Position numbers and translations under genes: made by a program
Shown here: positions 24,277 to 37,250 of the stretch, in pieces
Layout of the letters: every line of letters starts with the position of its first letter
How positions within the stretch are numbered: the first letter of the stretch is position 1
Notes under the pieces: generated by a model
What the model was told of the DNA's origin: nothing
Seen by the model: only the letters and a program-made list of their open reading frames with translations
Databases searched by the model: none
Assembly: GCF_905475345.1 (NCBI RefSeq)
Contig: NC_066600.1
Span: 2,613,001 to 2,677,000 of the forward strand
Length of the DNA: 64,000 nt
Source of the DNA: Vespula vulgaris
Taxonomy: Eukaryota > Arthropoda > Insecta > Hymenoptera > Vespidae
Direction of reading: 5' to 3'

Positions 24277-24827
24277 CTCCTCCTCCTCCCTTCTCACTCT
24301 CTCCCTCTTTTCCTCTCTACCTCTCTTTCCCTCTTTCCTAGAGCTAACGAGCCGTCGCTCTCACGAAGTGCACATCACGAATCTTGCGTAACGTCGAGCT
24401 AACTCTCCTCGTGTTTTACCCTCCTCCCTCCTCCTCCTCCTCTCTTCCTCCCTCCTTCTCTATCTCGTGTCAACCTCTTCCCTCCACCATCTATCTCTTA
24501 GTAGTAGCTTTCTCGGCCAAACTTTACGTTTTTATTATTATACGAGCTCGCAACCCGATCGATGCTTTACTCTCGCAATACACGATTATTGCGGCACATC
24601 GGATCGTTGCCGCGTGAAAGTCCACCGGTACTCAGAGGGAAAGAGGGACACGACGAAGGAGGGAAAGAGTTGACAATTTCCGGTGTCTCTCTTTCTCTTT
24701 CTCTCTTTCTCTCTCTGAACCGAACCGAACCGAACCGAATCGAACGTGTGAGACGGATCTGACTTCTATTTTTATCTTTTAATGTAACTATTCGGTAAGG
24801 GACATTCGGAGCTATCTACCTCCCCTC

Positions 24828-24859
<32 letters not shown>

Positions 24860-27800
24860 TTCTACACCGGCAGATCAAACGTATTTTTCATTTTAGTATT
24901 CATAGAACAGAACATTGTCGATGTAAATAAGTATCTCTTGGATATTATGCATATATGATATTAGTATAACTGTTTTATATATATATGTGTGTGTGTATTG
25001 TGGGTTTATATATATTAGGAATAGTCTTTCTTCATTCTGTACAGTTCGTTTATCTCTCGTGTACAACGTAAGAAGAATCATAATCGTCGTTCGATCGAAT
25101 CTTGATAGATTGTTTGGAAAGCAAAAAAGAAAGAAAGAAAGAAAGAAAAAACATTTACTTACGCAAATGCCACGAGCAATTAACTCGGTCTACCAATTCA
25201 TTAATTACGATCATTTATCGCGATTAACAACAAATTAACATGATCGATCGACATTTTCGATTAACTCGTCTCGTCGAACAGGATATTATTTCTTTTTTAC
25301 TATTATATATTCGATCTTATCTATCTATCTCTTTCTCTCTTGTTACAATCAGGGAATGTAATCGTCAGTTTGGACTAACACTTACGTAAGAGGAAGTTAT
25401 CTTTATATGGAAACTCATACATATTTTCTTTTTATTTTTCTTTCTTTTTCTTTATACACACACACACACACATATATATATCTACTATAAACGAACATAT
25501 ATTCATAAACGTCGTAAGAAAAAAAAAAAAAAAACCATGGAAATAAATTAACTAAATTGTAAGATGTTTTTCACCGACTCTAATAAAAACAAGCCTCTTT
25601 TTATAATACCAAATAAAAACAGATAGAAGAAAGGGAGAATAAAAAGAAAAACGTGATGTCCTGAATGTTGTGATGGTAGAGACAAATAAAACATATATGG
25701 GAAAAGAAAACGAAAAGAAGAAAAGATAAACGAGAAACAAAACAAAACAAAACAAAACAAAAAACAAGTTAAATAGGTGAAATGATGACCGTTATGTTAC
25801 GAGTAACAACACGAGGAGTATAACAAACGATCCTTTTGCGGAGCGCGTTGTCTTCGTCGTTGTCGGCGAGGTACCTAATGCCTAACACAAAAATATGAGA
25901 AACACGTATAAGCGCGACAGAGCGCCGGAAACGAGCTCTTGTCTAACATTAATGTACTCGAGTACGAAGTTAGTGAATGAACGGGACGAGCCGTCTAAGC
26001 GCGTGAGGTATGAGAGAGAAAGAGAGAGGAGTGGCGAGGAGAGAAGAGAAGAGAAGAGGAGAGGAGAGGAGAGGAAAGGAGAGACTATCCTCTTCGTCTC
26101 CAACGTCGTCTACACTTTACAGTTCTACACTCTCGACGAATTGCATACGAATGCATACTGAGACGAATGAGAGAAAGAGACAGAGAACTTTTCGTTCGTA
26201 TTAATAGTGACTCTGTTTCTAAGAATTTTACATCGAAATTGATCGAGGATACCCTACGATTTCTTTTTTACTACCATCCTCTTTTCTCTCCCGAACGAAT
26301 TAAGGTTTCTTTCTTTTTTACTTTTCGTTTATTTTTTATTTTACACACACACACACATATATATATGTGTGTATATATTTCCTTTCTTTTTTTCTTTCTT
26401 TCTGTTTTTTTTTTTTTTTTCTTTTAAGGTCATTCGCGATTTGGAAATAATCGCGAGTTTTAAGCTGAGAGCTTGTTAATAATCGCGTCATAAAACGATA
26501 TTATTTGTAAGAACAATGCGTCTTAGCAAGCATATTCTCAAATAAGTAAGCAAACGACAATAAAAATATCAACGAGGCTATTCGAGTCTATTAGTTATCG
26601 TTAAAAGTGTTGAGGACATGTTACGCGCTTAGAAATCCACGAGCAGTTAAGGTTTAAAGCGAGAAGAGGCAGCAGTCTCGACGATGACTTTATCGCCTCT
26701 ACGCTTTATGCATATCGCTTTTGCGGTTTATTCGTATTATCACCTCTCGGTTTGCCGTTTTTCTTTTCTTTCCTTCTGTTTTTTTTCTTCTTCTTCCTTT
26801 TTTCCCTCCTCTCACATCAGAGTTAACGTACTTTCCGGTTTCTTTATTTTCCTGTTGTTTTATCATTTTCTTTCCTCCTTTTTCTTTTTCTTTTTCTTTT
26901 TCTTTTTCTTTTTCCTTGAAAAAAGAATCTGAATATTAAAAGAGGAAAGGAAAGGAAAGGAAAGGAAAGGAAAGGAAAGAAAAATGGAAAAGATATTATT
27001 AAACTACATATCTCTACGTGATTTTGTACGCAATTATAATCGTATTATATCTCGTAATAATAATAACAATAATAATAACAATAATAATTATAATAAATAC
27101 TATATATAATATCCATTGAAATTTCGTTTGACTCATTCCGTATACATAGGGATATGGATACATGTGTGTATACTTAGAAAGTTCGCAAACTGTGGCGTCC
27201 AAGGACGTTCTTTGTCTTTGTTCTCCGTCGGTCGTTGGGTAACGACGCGTTTCCAGTGATCCACACACTATGGGCTCGAAACTTTTCTAGAGGACAAGAG
27301 CCCACGAACGGTCGTTCTGGTGCCGCCGAACGCACGTGTGTTTTGCGAATCGTTTGCCGCGAATATAGACGCACAAAGAGAGAGAGAGAGAGAAAGACAA
27401 AAAAGAGAGACAAAAAGAGAGAGAGAAAGAGAGAGAGATAGCAAACGATAGAAAGAGACGAACGGAGGGAGTACGAAGGGGCTCCTCTCTTCGAAGGGAA
27501 GAACGAATGTGGATGCGGAACAAGGAGGTGGAGCACTAGGTGGAGGACAGGAGAGAAGAACAAGAGGAGGAGAAAGAGGAGTAGTAGTAGTAGTAGGAGG
27601 AGGTGGAGGAGGAGGAGGAGACTGGGAGGGAGCTAGCAGAGTTATGCCTGGGTGAGCACACGTCCGGTCATTATCGGAGCTTATCTACATGAGCACACCT
27701 CAAACGTACCCAACCAAGCCGTAGCGTATGTAACGTTGGAGACTCGCCGAGAGTATTACAAGCGTGTGTTGTAAAAGTACGTTCCACGTTCTTTTTTGCC

Positions 27801-28300
27801 AACAAACGAACAAACCTATGCGACCTGACTTGCTTCTTTCCCTACTTAACTCACCCCTCCTCCTCTTCCTCCTCCTCCTCAACATCCCTTATACATCTTC
27901 GAGCAAATTCGTTCTTTCGAAGATTGCTTTAAATAGTTTCTTCGTCGAGTTTTAACAAGGACGATTCGTTAACAAAAAAGTAAATAAATAAAAAGGGAAA
28001 GAAAAGGTAGAATGATAAAAAGAATGGAAGCTTTTCGACGACGATACGAAGATCGATAAAATTCGTTGTCAGAGAAAATGAGAGAGGAAGAAAAAAGAAT
28101 CTCGTGTCTAATTCTTCGTCGCGTTCGATTAGAAAAACGTTTCGTCATCGTCGGTTACGTTAAGTCTTGTCGTGTAACGCGCGAGCAAGTGGAACACGAC
28201 GCTCCGACGATCATTTTTGAAGCACAGAGGTCAGCCACGATGTACGAAGAGGGCAGCAGCGCGAAGGGGAAGCACGCTTCGATGCTCCCGCCGGTGCCGC

Positions 28301-28380
28301 GAGTCGAGTTGAGTTGAGTCGAGTCGAGTCGAGTCGAGTCGAGTCGAATCGAGTCGAGTAGGGTCGAGTCGAGTAGAGTC
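28301..28380. repeat. (GAGTC)n pentamer array
   Basis: Sixteen pentamers in unbroken register, mostly GAGTC with GAGTT, GAATC, GAGTA and GGGTC variants. Confidence 0.95.
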
Positions 28381-30645
28381 ATATAGAAACGATACGAGGA
28401 GGAGGAAGAGGACAAACGAATGAGAGATCATCATCGGGCGGGAAAAGGTTGATAGGAACGCTAAACGATTTCTTATGCATTCTCTCGAAAGGGTTCGAAA
28501 TTCGTAATCATTTTCAAGCTCTGTCGTGTCCCTCTGTATTAAAATAATAACTTTGATATAATTATTTGAATATTATCGTATAATAAAATAAACGGTTTCA
28601 TCGGAGAATAATTATTAACGAATGGTCGTTCAAATAGTTATAACAATTAAGTATAAAAAGAAAAGATATTTAAGTCTCATTAGCAAACCGAATCAATTGT
28701 GCGAGACGCTCGTAAACACGTTATTATAATTAAGGAATTATTTTTATTTCTCACTGTATAAAAGATAACTACCTATCTACGTGTATACGCACATATATAC
28801 GCGTATACGTCATGCAGACACTCACGTATCATATTTATATACGTATATAGTATTTTTTTCCCTTCGTAGTTTGCATACCATCCTATTCTTAGAGCTTTGG
28901 TCGCGGTAACCCTTTCGATTCGCAGGAGAATACCCACGAACATACTGCTACTTGTTGTTATCTACTTGGCATTGTCTTTCCTCCCTTCCCTTGAAACTTT
29001 TCGCTGCGTGAGGAGACGCCATTCTGTTCGACCACCTCGTGAGAGAAACTCCTTCTCGCAGCTTAATTAACGATCATCGGCAAGTTCGTTCCTTCGATTC
29101 ACAGTCGTTTACATTCGTTCGCCCGTATAGTACTTACTCCTTCCCTTTCTCCCATCCCCTCCTTTCCTCCCCCTTTTTCTTCCCCTTTCTTTTTCTTCTT
29201 TTTTTCCCTTTTGTTTCTCTTCTTCTCATACACATACGTGTATACTTTTTTATCCGCACTTCATCCACCCAAGTACTTTCCTTCACGTTTCTTTTTTTTT
29301 TCCTCATTTTTCTTTCTTCATTTTTGTGTCAGGCTTACCTCGAAAAAGCATTAGAAAAAAGACAGGACTATCTTCGTGATTTTTCTCGTAATCGGAGCAA
29401 GAAGACGAATTAATCGAGTTAATGATACATCGTCGATGAAATAAAAAGTAAAACAAGATAATAAAAAGAAGTTATCATAGACATTCTTTAAGGATCTAGA
29501 CAATTGTAATCGCGTTAGCTTGAAAGCTTTCGAAGTTAGTCGCTCGCAAAAAAAAAAAAATATAGACAAATGAAATAAAATAAATAAATTAAAAAACGAG
29601 AATGATAATGCATAAACGCACAGAAAAAAACACTTTGATTTCACTTTCGGTTATTACATATATACATACGTATGTACGTAACGTACATATATACACAGAC
29701 ATACAGATAAAAACACAGACAGAGATACCTATAGACGCAAAATTAGCGTTAACAAGTTTATGCCAGGTTCCGTCGTTCGATTCCCACCTTTGCTCGAGGT
29801 GACGGCTCGTGAAAGCGTATAGTTCGAGTTAAGAACGGGCCCCTGTTCTAACTTTTTCTTAAGTTTATTAGACGTTAGAGACACACGATATAATAGATTC
29901 GTAAGAGTGTTACGTGTTACGGATATGGAGCGGAAAGCGTTGTCGTTTCTTATCTCCCTATTCCAAAGTAAATTACGAGCAAGTAAGTACGAAGCTTCTG
30001 TTCGCGCGTTCGTTCAAATATGAAATAGATATCTCTCTGTGCGTATATGTGTAAAGTATATACGTATATGTTGTATTTCGTTGATATTACGCGATATTAC
30101 GATGTTGATAATTGCCGGCGATATTAATCATCGATCTCATTCATTTTTAGATCGAATCTATTTCATTCTTTCAAGTTTTTATCGATCTTCCTTTCTTCTC
30201 GTCGGAATTTCCGATTACCATATTTTTTATTTTCCACGACTGATCTCAATGAAATCGATCGAGAAATCATAGTCATCGATTGAGCCGTACATTCTCCCTT
30301 ACGTAGATATCAATTCGCTCGCTTTCGTGATAAACAAGGTAACCGGTACGATGTTATATTTAAAAGATAAAAAAAACGTTACAAATTCGTTGGTACTTTA
30401 ACAGGTGATTAAAAGAAAAATAAGAATGAGATAGTATCGTAGGTAATACTTAATTACTTTATCTACGAATCATTTAGATAAAACAATCGTTTGAATTTTT
30501 TTCTCTGACGACGAAAAACAAAAAAGAAATAAAAAAGAACGAAAAAGAATGAAGAAGAAAAAATTGAAAGTAAATGTTAGAAATAAAATCGAAGTAGGAA
30601 TAATTCTTTGTAACGAGTATCGAATTGAGATTCATAAAAGTATCG

Positions 30646-30676
<31 letters not shown>

Positions 30677-30865
30677 GAGAGAAGGAAAGAAAGAAAAAAA
30701 GATACATTCGGTTACTAGTTACGGGATAATGGATAGTAAAATTATCGAGGAATATTCAATAGAGAGATTTTAAATCCCTTTGGGCGATATTCGCGTGATT
30801 TCATTGAGCACGCTACTTCCTTTATCTCTTTCTCTTTCTCTCGATTCATATTCCATCTATAAGTT

Positions 30866-30869
<4 letters not shown>

Positions 30870-30941
<72 letters not shown>

Positions 30942-30948
30942 CTCTCTT
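30870..30948. repeat. (CT)n followed by (TATC)n
   Basis: A CT run passes into TATC tetramers and back to CT-rich sequence. A related compound CT and TATC tract is at 9379-9460. Confidence 0.92.
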
Positions 30949-32107
30949 CCTTTCTCTCTCTATACTTTTAATTTACAGCTTAACCTTGTTTCCGCTGGCC
31001 TGAAAAAGAAAGGAGATTGACGCGCAATTTATGCATACACGATGGAAACGCGTAGAGACATCGGTTGGGTCGTTTGATTCGTGCAATAGTAGAAATGATC
31101 GATGGCGCCGGAAACGAGAAGCTACATAGATCGTTTGTATATATATGAGAGAAACGATTAAGGTCGATATTTTCTGACGCGTTCATTGTAAATTTAGTGG
31201 ATATTCCACGAGAGTGTAATAAAGCGAAGATAATTCAACTGTGTCGAGAAGTTTTCAAAGCTTTTCGACGACAGTAAGACAAATCGTTGATGATCAATCA
31301 TTGAATTTGCAAAAAATTTTCCAAAAAAAAAGATAGAAAAGAAGAAGAAATTTTAAGAAAAAAGAGAACGGAATCAATCAATTACGCGAGAAAAATTAAT
31401 TAACTTAATGATGATGACGATAATAAGGATAATAAATAATAGAAGATAAGACGACGAAAAAATATCGAAGTTAAGCGAAGAGAGAATTGATTCAAAGTTC
31501 CTTTTGAGAAGATTGTTGACAACGTAACACGATGAGAAATTCGTCTAGTAGGGTGTAGAAGGTCGATTAATTAAATCCTAGTAAATAAGGCTTTGCCGAG
31601 GACCTTGCCACGAGGGATCGAAGAGAATGCCTATGATAGTGATAGTGGGACAATCCATCGGAGGTGCTAATCGTTGCCCGGAGCTATCATTAGTCGTTCC
31701 TTTCACCCTCTTAAACGTTTCATCTTTGTTGATTGCCATTATACAGAGATCAGAACTTGAAATCAAATACTTAACCCTTAACAAATTTGCAGTGCTATAC
31801 ATTTTATGTATTTGATCCTTTTTGTTATTTTTTGTTATTAAAAATTTTAGTATTATGGGATATATAGGGCATTTAAAATATTATATAAGTATATATATAT
31901 GTATATAATTTTATTATTATGTTTTATAAAGAAATAATTTGAATTGTGGGTTAAGAAGGACGATAAAAAAAAGAAAAAGAAAAAGATTTATATCTTTTAC
32001 GACGAAGGCATCAAACGAATCAAACGAAAAGTCGGAAGATCAAACGAAAGGACAAGCAAAGGACTGTCTCGAAGTTCGCACGTCGGTTGTAAGGTTTTAG
32101 AACGAAG

Positions 32108-32206
32108 GTATGTATATATATATATACATGTATGTATGTATGTATGCATACACGTATATATACATACATATGTATGTATGTAGGTAGGTAGGTAGGTAGG
32201 TAGGTA
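32108..32206. repeat. (TATG)n and (TAGG)n tetramer tract
   Basis: TA and TATG repeats are followed by an internal TACA-type inversion, then TATG and seven TAGG units. It has partial dyad symmetry. Confidence 0.9.
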
Positions 32207-32729
32207 AATTACGTATAGATGTGTATCACGGACAATGAACGCTCGTGAGAGCCTGCATGCTTTCGCTCCCACACCGGTTTTGTTTGCCCGTCCGACGGGG
32301 CCAGCCCTCTGTCGCTATTAAAACTGCTACAAGGGTTCTCATCGAGATTTTTGTCAGAGAAAAAAGAAAAAAAAAAGAATAAAAAAAAATCGTATAAAAT
32401 AATGTCTCGTCCAAATCCATTTCTCGGAAGAATAAAATTCGATCTCTATCCTTAAAAAAGAAAAAAAAAAAAAGATTGTTCGTCGATAATATCGCATGTG
32501 TCTAGACTCTAAATTTTTCATCGTTATCGTGTCATCAATAAGATTAGTCGATGATAACAATAATCGTTATTAATTTCTAATATCTAAGAGATCGTATCTT
32601 CGATATATCATGCTTGACTCTTTCGACAAACAGGTGTAACATGTGAGAAATTAGAAACATCGAAGTTTCTGATCCTTTTTGATCCTTACACACACACACA
32701 TATATATATATGCATACGTAGATAGTGCC

Positions 32730-32825
32730 AACAGTTAGCTAGCGTGAGTTACAGGTGTTCACAGGGCCAGCCATGCTGACGGCACGTGAGAATGTGTCAC
32801 AGGTGTTGTCCGGAAGTTCCTAGTC
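32730..32825. promoter_or_regulatory. Candidate enhancer: two ACAGGTGTT E-boxes, a CACGTG and an ETS site
   Basis: ACAGGTGTT at 32751-32759 and again at 32799-32807, CACGTG at 32783-32788, and CCGGAAGT at 32810-32817, all within about 70 bp of unique sequence flanked by repeats. CAGGTG is a Snail/Twist/ZEB-type E-box and CCGGAAGT is the optimal ETS1/Pointed-type site. Enhancer function is inferred. Confidence 0.35.
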
Positions 32826-32902
32826 CCTTCTTCTCCCTTATTATATTGTTTCGCACGGTAAACGAATATTATCGAACTATAGTTTTAACGATATAGACAG
32901 AG

Positions 32903-32933
<31 letters not shown>

Positions 32934-34029
32934 TAGAGAAACAGAAAAGAAAGAGAGAAAATGAAGGACGAAAATAATTTTAGAAGAAAATATCTTATCA
33001 AATTAATTGTTATCCGCACACATGGAAAACTCGTTTTAATGACTTTATCGGTTCAACGTCAGAATAATTTTTTTACATTGTCACTCTTATGAATGTTCGC
33101 CCCTATCCGATACGCATGTAAGCATGCACGCACGCATTCTCAACATATGCACGCGTTCACCATCGCCTTTTTACGGAGAACCTTTGTGAGAACTTTAGCC
33201 GTTACGCTAAAGCGTGAAACAAATTTGAATAGCCGAGTGAAAATTTCCAGTTTCAATATTCAATCGAATCAATCGGTCATTGTAATAAATACAGTGTTAC
33301 GATTAAATATATAATTTGAACGGTATTCACGTTTAACTTTGCATCTAGCTATAATTAATTCGTCAAATTGTGGATATACCTATATCGACGGTTCTTTTTT
33401 TTTTCTTCTTCTTCTTTTTCCTTTTCTTTTTCTAATGTCTCTAAATACGTCACCATCATTCTCTAAAACGATCAAATGATAGATCTACGCAAGATGTAAT
33501 GTCTAGTATTAAATAAGCAAGAATACGGACGACAATTCGATATGCAATAAGTTGTCCCGTCAATTATAAAGAATATTTGCTCTGTAACAATTTTAGCGTA
33601 AGTAGATAGATACCTGTAAGGAAAAAAAAGAAAGAAAGAACAAACAAAAAAAGAACAAGGGGAAAAAACAAAAAAAAAAATAAAAGGAAAAGTTTATAAA
33701 TGATATACCGAACTGAAACGTAAGCGTTAAGCCATGTCCATTAATTACACGAGAGAACGTTTCACAGGCGAACGTTAAAAGAACGTTATACGAAAGTGGA
33801 AATTGAACTAACCGTGAAAGACGTGCGGGACGTTAAAAAGATATACATACATTCATACATACATAGATAGATACATACATAAATACATACATACGTACGT
33901 ATGTACATATATATCTATACACACATGTATATATATATATATATGTATATTCTTTTATTCTATATATACATACATATGTATATATCTATGCGTGTGTATA
34001 TATATAGGATAAAAGAATTACAAACGTTT

Positions 34030-34230
34030 CGTGCAGTCCGTCCCTCGGTCACTTTAATGGCGGCAGAATTTTGTGTCGGTGGGTGCGCACGAGTGGCATG
34101 GCACGAAGGCTCTCCACTGACGTCATTGTGTCACGCCTCGCCGAGCACCTGTTCCGCCATTAACATTATCCTGAGCGTGTTATCTCTGAGGAACAGTATA
34201 CGAAATCTACTATGGAACGACTCGTATAGT
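34030..34230. promoter_or_regulatory. Candidate regulatory block with full CRE palindrome
   Basis: TGACGTCA at 34118-34125 is the complete CREB/ATF palindrome, followed by ATTGTGTCACG. CACCTGTT (34146-34153) is a nearby E-box. A plus-strand frame crosses it but matches no family I know. Confidence 0.3.
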
Positions 34231-35205
34231 TAACTCTGAGAGAAGAATGTATACACACATACAAATACATTTTCGGGGAGAGGGTCGGGGCGGGAGAAAC
34301 ACGAGAAAGCAATATTGCCTTTTGTTAACTTCAACATGGCGAGTGTACGACGACATTTTGGTGAACCTAACGAGCGTTTCTGCTATTCACGTCTTTCTTT
34401 TTTTTTCTTTTTTTTTTTCCTTTCTTTTTTTCTCTCTCTAAATTCAAACAAATATTCCTCATTCTAAGAAGAAACAATACGATTTACGTCGTATTAGATA
34501 GTATTAAGATAGAAACGATCGTAAAAATAATATCTCTCGTTGCTACGATTTCTTTGAAATTTTTTATGTAGAAAACATGCAAGATTCTCTTTTCTTTTCT
34601 TTTTTTTTTGTATAAAAGGAGCTTTGAAAGGATCAATCGTCGTATAGATTTCCAATGCGCGGTGTTCGTTTATCTACGTTTATATTATACAATTAAATGG
34701 TATGACTCACGTATTTCAGTGTCTATATACAAAAACGTACATGGACGAATAAGTACAACTATTTCTTCAAACGTATGTAATACCTACAGAACAAATACGT
34801 GTATATGTGTATGTCTGCATATGCATGTAATAGCATATACATCTATGATACATGTAATATAAGAACCGTGACTGTTTGCATAATATGCACGCCAATTGAG
34901 CAGTGTTCATGCTCGTCGAAACGCGTCGTCATAGTGAAAGGAGGAGGGTTGCTGGTGGTATACTCATCGTGTACGAAAGTAGCTCCTCGATCGGGGAAAG
35001 TAAAACTTTAAACGGTATAGCAACTATCGAATATTTATACATATATGTACATATGTTTCAATTTTTATGAATCCTTTATTCAATTATTTACATATGTACT
35101 TATACATATACCAATAGTTTTAACATACATATATACGTAATATAATTACATTCAGCAAAGCAATTTTGAAACGCAAAAAGTTTCTAATCATTCCTCGTCA
35201 TTGTT

Positions 35206-35236
<31 letters not shown>

Positions 35237-35352
35237 ACATCCTTATTATTATCATCTAATAGAAGTATCGTTGGTTAGGAATAAAAAGATTATAATGAAT
35301 GTAGTGTGGACCATTCGAATTCGTCATCGTTCGTCGAGCAGAGAACAAATCA

Positions 35353-35385
<33 letters not shown>

Positions 35386-35578
35386 AAAGAAAAAGAGAAA
35401 GAAAAAGAGAACGAGAGAGGAAGATAGGTGTGGAGCATAGGCGTGGTATAAACGAGTCAAAGTACCAAGAGAGATAGAAAGAGAAAGAGAGAAGAGTCAA
35501 AGGGCTCGTTCCTGTCGAACGAGCATCGTCCATTTGTAAAACACTTTGGTAAGAAGCAAGCGAAACGAAGGTGAGCGC

Positions 35579-35617
<39 letters not shown>

Positions 35618-36093
35618 GAGAGACAGAGAGAGAGAAAGAGAGCGAGAGAGAGAGAGAGAAAGAAAGAAAGAAAAAGAGAAAGAGAGAGGGAGAGGGAGAG
35701 GAGGTGGAGGAGGAGCAGAATCATCGAGGATTGGACAAACGAAACTCCTCCCGCGTTATCTGCGTCCAACCTGCACCCACGCATCAATTCAGCGGCACGG
35801 CGGTGCCGCGAGGCCGGACAAAGAAAAAGATGGAGAGAGAGAGATGGTGGATGGAGGTTAGAGGGGAGGAGAAACAACACCACCAAGAGAACTGGATGAC
35901 CTCATCGTCTGGACGATCCGCGTCCGATTTATTTACTCTTGTTCAAAGAGAGAGCGAGGAAGAGAGAAATTCGTTCGAGATAATTCATTAATTAAATACC
36001 TACGACTACCGTATAACATTTCATTGACTTAATTTATTAACTCGCTCTTCAAAACTACTTATTTTACTTTAAAATTCGCTCCTTTTTGTATCT

Positions 36094-36144
<51 letters not shown>

Positions 36145-36700
36145 TCCTTCTCTTTTGTGCGATTTTTTTTCGTTCTAAATAATTCCCAAGAAAATGGGAT
36201 ATAGTCGGTTAATTTTTTTTTTTTTTTGTAATTTTTCAAAGAATGCAAGTAATGTCTACTTAGCGGATATGTTATAAGTCGTTATCATATAACTTTCACA
36301 TCATGTTATTTTTCTTCAGACGCGAAAAAGTAAAAAAAAAGAAAAAAGAAAGAAAGAAACGGATAGGCCATAGGAAGGATTAAGTAACATCTACGTATTC
36401 GAGACTTAACAAAATTCAAAGTATCAATTATATATTAACTTGTTTATTCAAATCGACACGATCGAGAGAGGAATCATTGAAGATATTTATTTTACAATCA
36501 TAAATACCATAAGGTCATTTTTTCTTTCTCTCTCTCTCTTTCTCTCTTTTTTTCACGATCGCGAATCTCTTACCTAACCTTGAGACACGCAATAATAACG
36601 AAATAGCATAGAAAACACACACACACAAGAAAGAGAGAAAAGAACACAAGTAAGGATACATATACGTATTCATTGATATCTCTTCGATATATAATCGAAC

Positions 36701-36748
<48 letters not shown>

Positions 36749-36833
36749 GAAGGAGAAGGAAAGAAAAAAGAAGAAAAAAGAAAAGAGAAAAATATACATA
36801 AGAAAAATATATATATATGTAAAAAAAAAAAAA

Positions 36834-36865
<32 letters not shown>

Positions 36866-36929
36866 AAAATAAACGACGGAAGACGATTATGAAGGAGAAA
36901 TGTAATAAGAGATTTCTCGAAAGGGTGGG

Positions 36930-37230
36930 GGGTAAAGCGTTCGACTCAGGCTCTACACCGAACACCGGCGTCCGTTTAATACCGTTATAAAAGCCTCAGG
37001 GGCAGGACGATCAGCCTGGCACAATCCGATTGTACCTCTTGTTTTTCCCCGCTCGCGTTGCTCAGCCAGTTCCTCAGAGCAACTTCGAACCTGTTTCACC
37101 AGTGCTTCTGCCCTCGCGTATACGAGCACCTCGCTTACCTAGGTCTAACTCTTCCGGCGAGGACACCTTTTTAACATTCTTAACTCATTGCCTAACAATC
37201 TCGAAAGATCAGAGATCGTAGGGTGATTAG
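36930..37230. promoter_or_regulatory. Non-repetitive CpG-containing island
   Basis: About 300 bp of balanced composition between GAAA repeats and AT-rich DNA. A 63-codon plus-strand frame is present but unrecognised. No splice pair compatible with the pnt exons was found. It may be a conserved regulatory block or an unannotated transcript. Confidence 0.18.
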
Positions 37231-37250
37231 AAAAAATGGTAAGCTTTATT

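Larger units (their letters stand above)
21301..27200 (-). other. Large intron B-C, segment 3
   Basis: It contains CT with C-rich interruptions (21762-21832), an ACCAAC/ACC array (22520-22626), GAA (22946-22976), TCC/TTC tracts (about 23376-23455), TA (23833-23885), CT/TCC (24247-24290), CCGAA pentamers (about 24719-24745), GGAGA-type tract (about 26035-26085), TTTTTC and GAAAG arrays (about 26885-26980) and AAT triplets (about 27055-27092). A compact hairpin is at 24136-24158. A CpG-containing island with ACTTCCGG lies at 23500-23690. No exon is recognised. Confidence 0.72.
27201..32700 (-). other. Large intron B-C, segment 4
   Basis: It contains GA tracts (27378-27440), GGA/GTA tracts (27560-27622), a GAGTC pentamer array (28301-28380), CT plus TATC (30870-30945), and TATG/TAGG tetramers (32108-32206). 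AT-rich unique sequence fills 28440-30780 and 31190-31560. A non-repetitive stretch at 31575-31815, open on both strands, has no recognisable protein. No exon is seen. Confidence 0.72.
32701..37250 (-). other. Large intron B-C, segment 5
   Basis: It contains GACA repeats (about 32895-32930), ATC (about 35205-35235), long GA tracts (35362-35420, 35582-35700), CT (36100-36142), GA (36705-36745) and GAAA (36835-36868). Unique islands are at 32730-32825, 34030-34230 and 36930-37230. No exon is recognised. Confidence 0.72.

Noticed and set aside
32108..32206. Possible CRISPR-like or telomeric array from TAGG units
   Set aside because: Short tetramer microsatellite with no spacers; insect telomere repeat is TTAGG, which this is not.
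37030..37221. 63-codon plus-strand frame of complex composition
   Set aside because: No recognisable family and no splice partners; kept only as a unique island.
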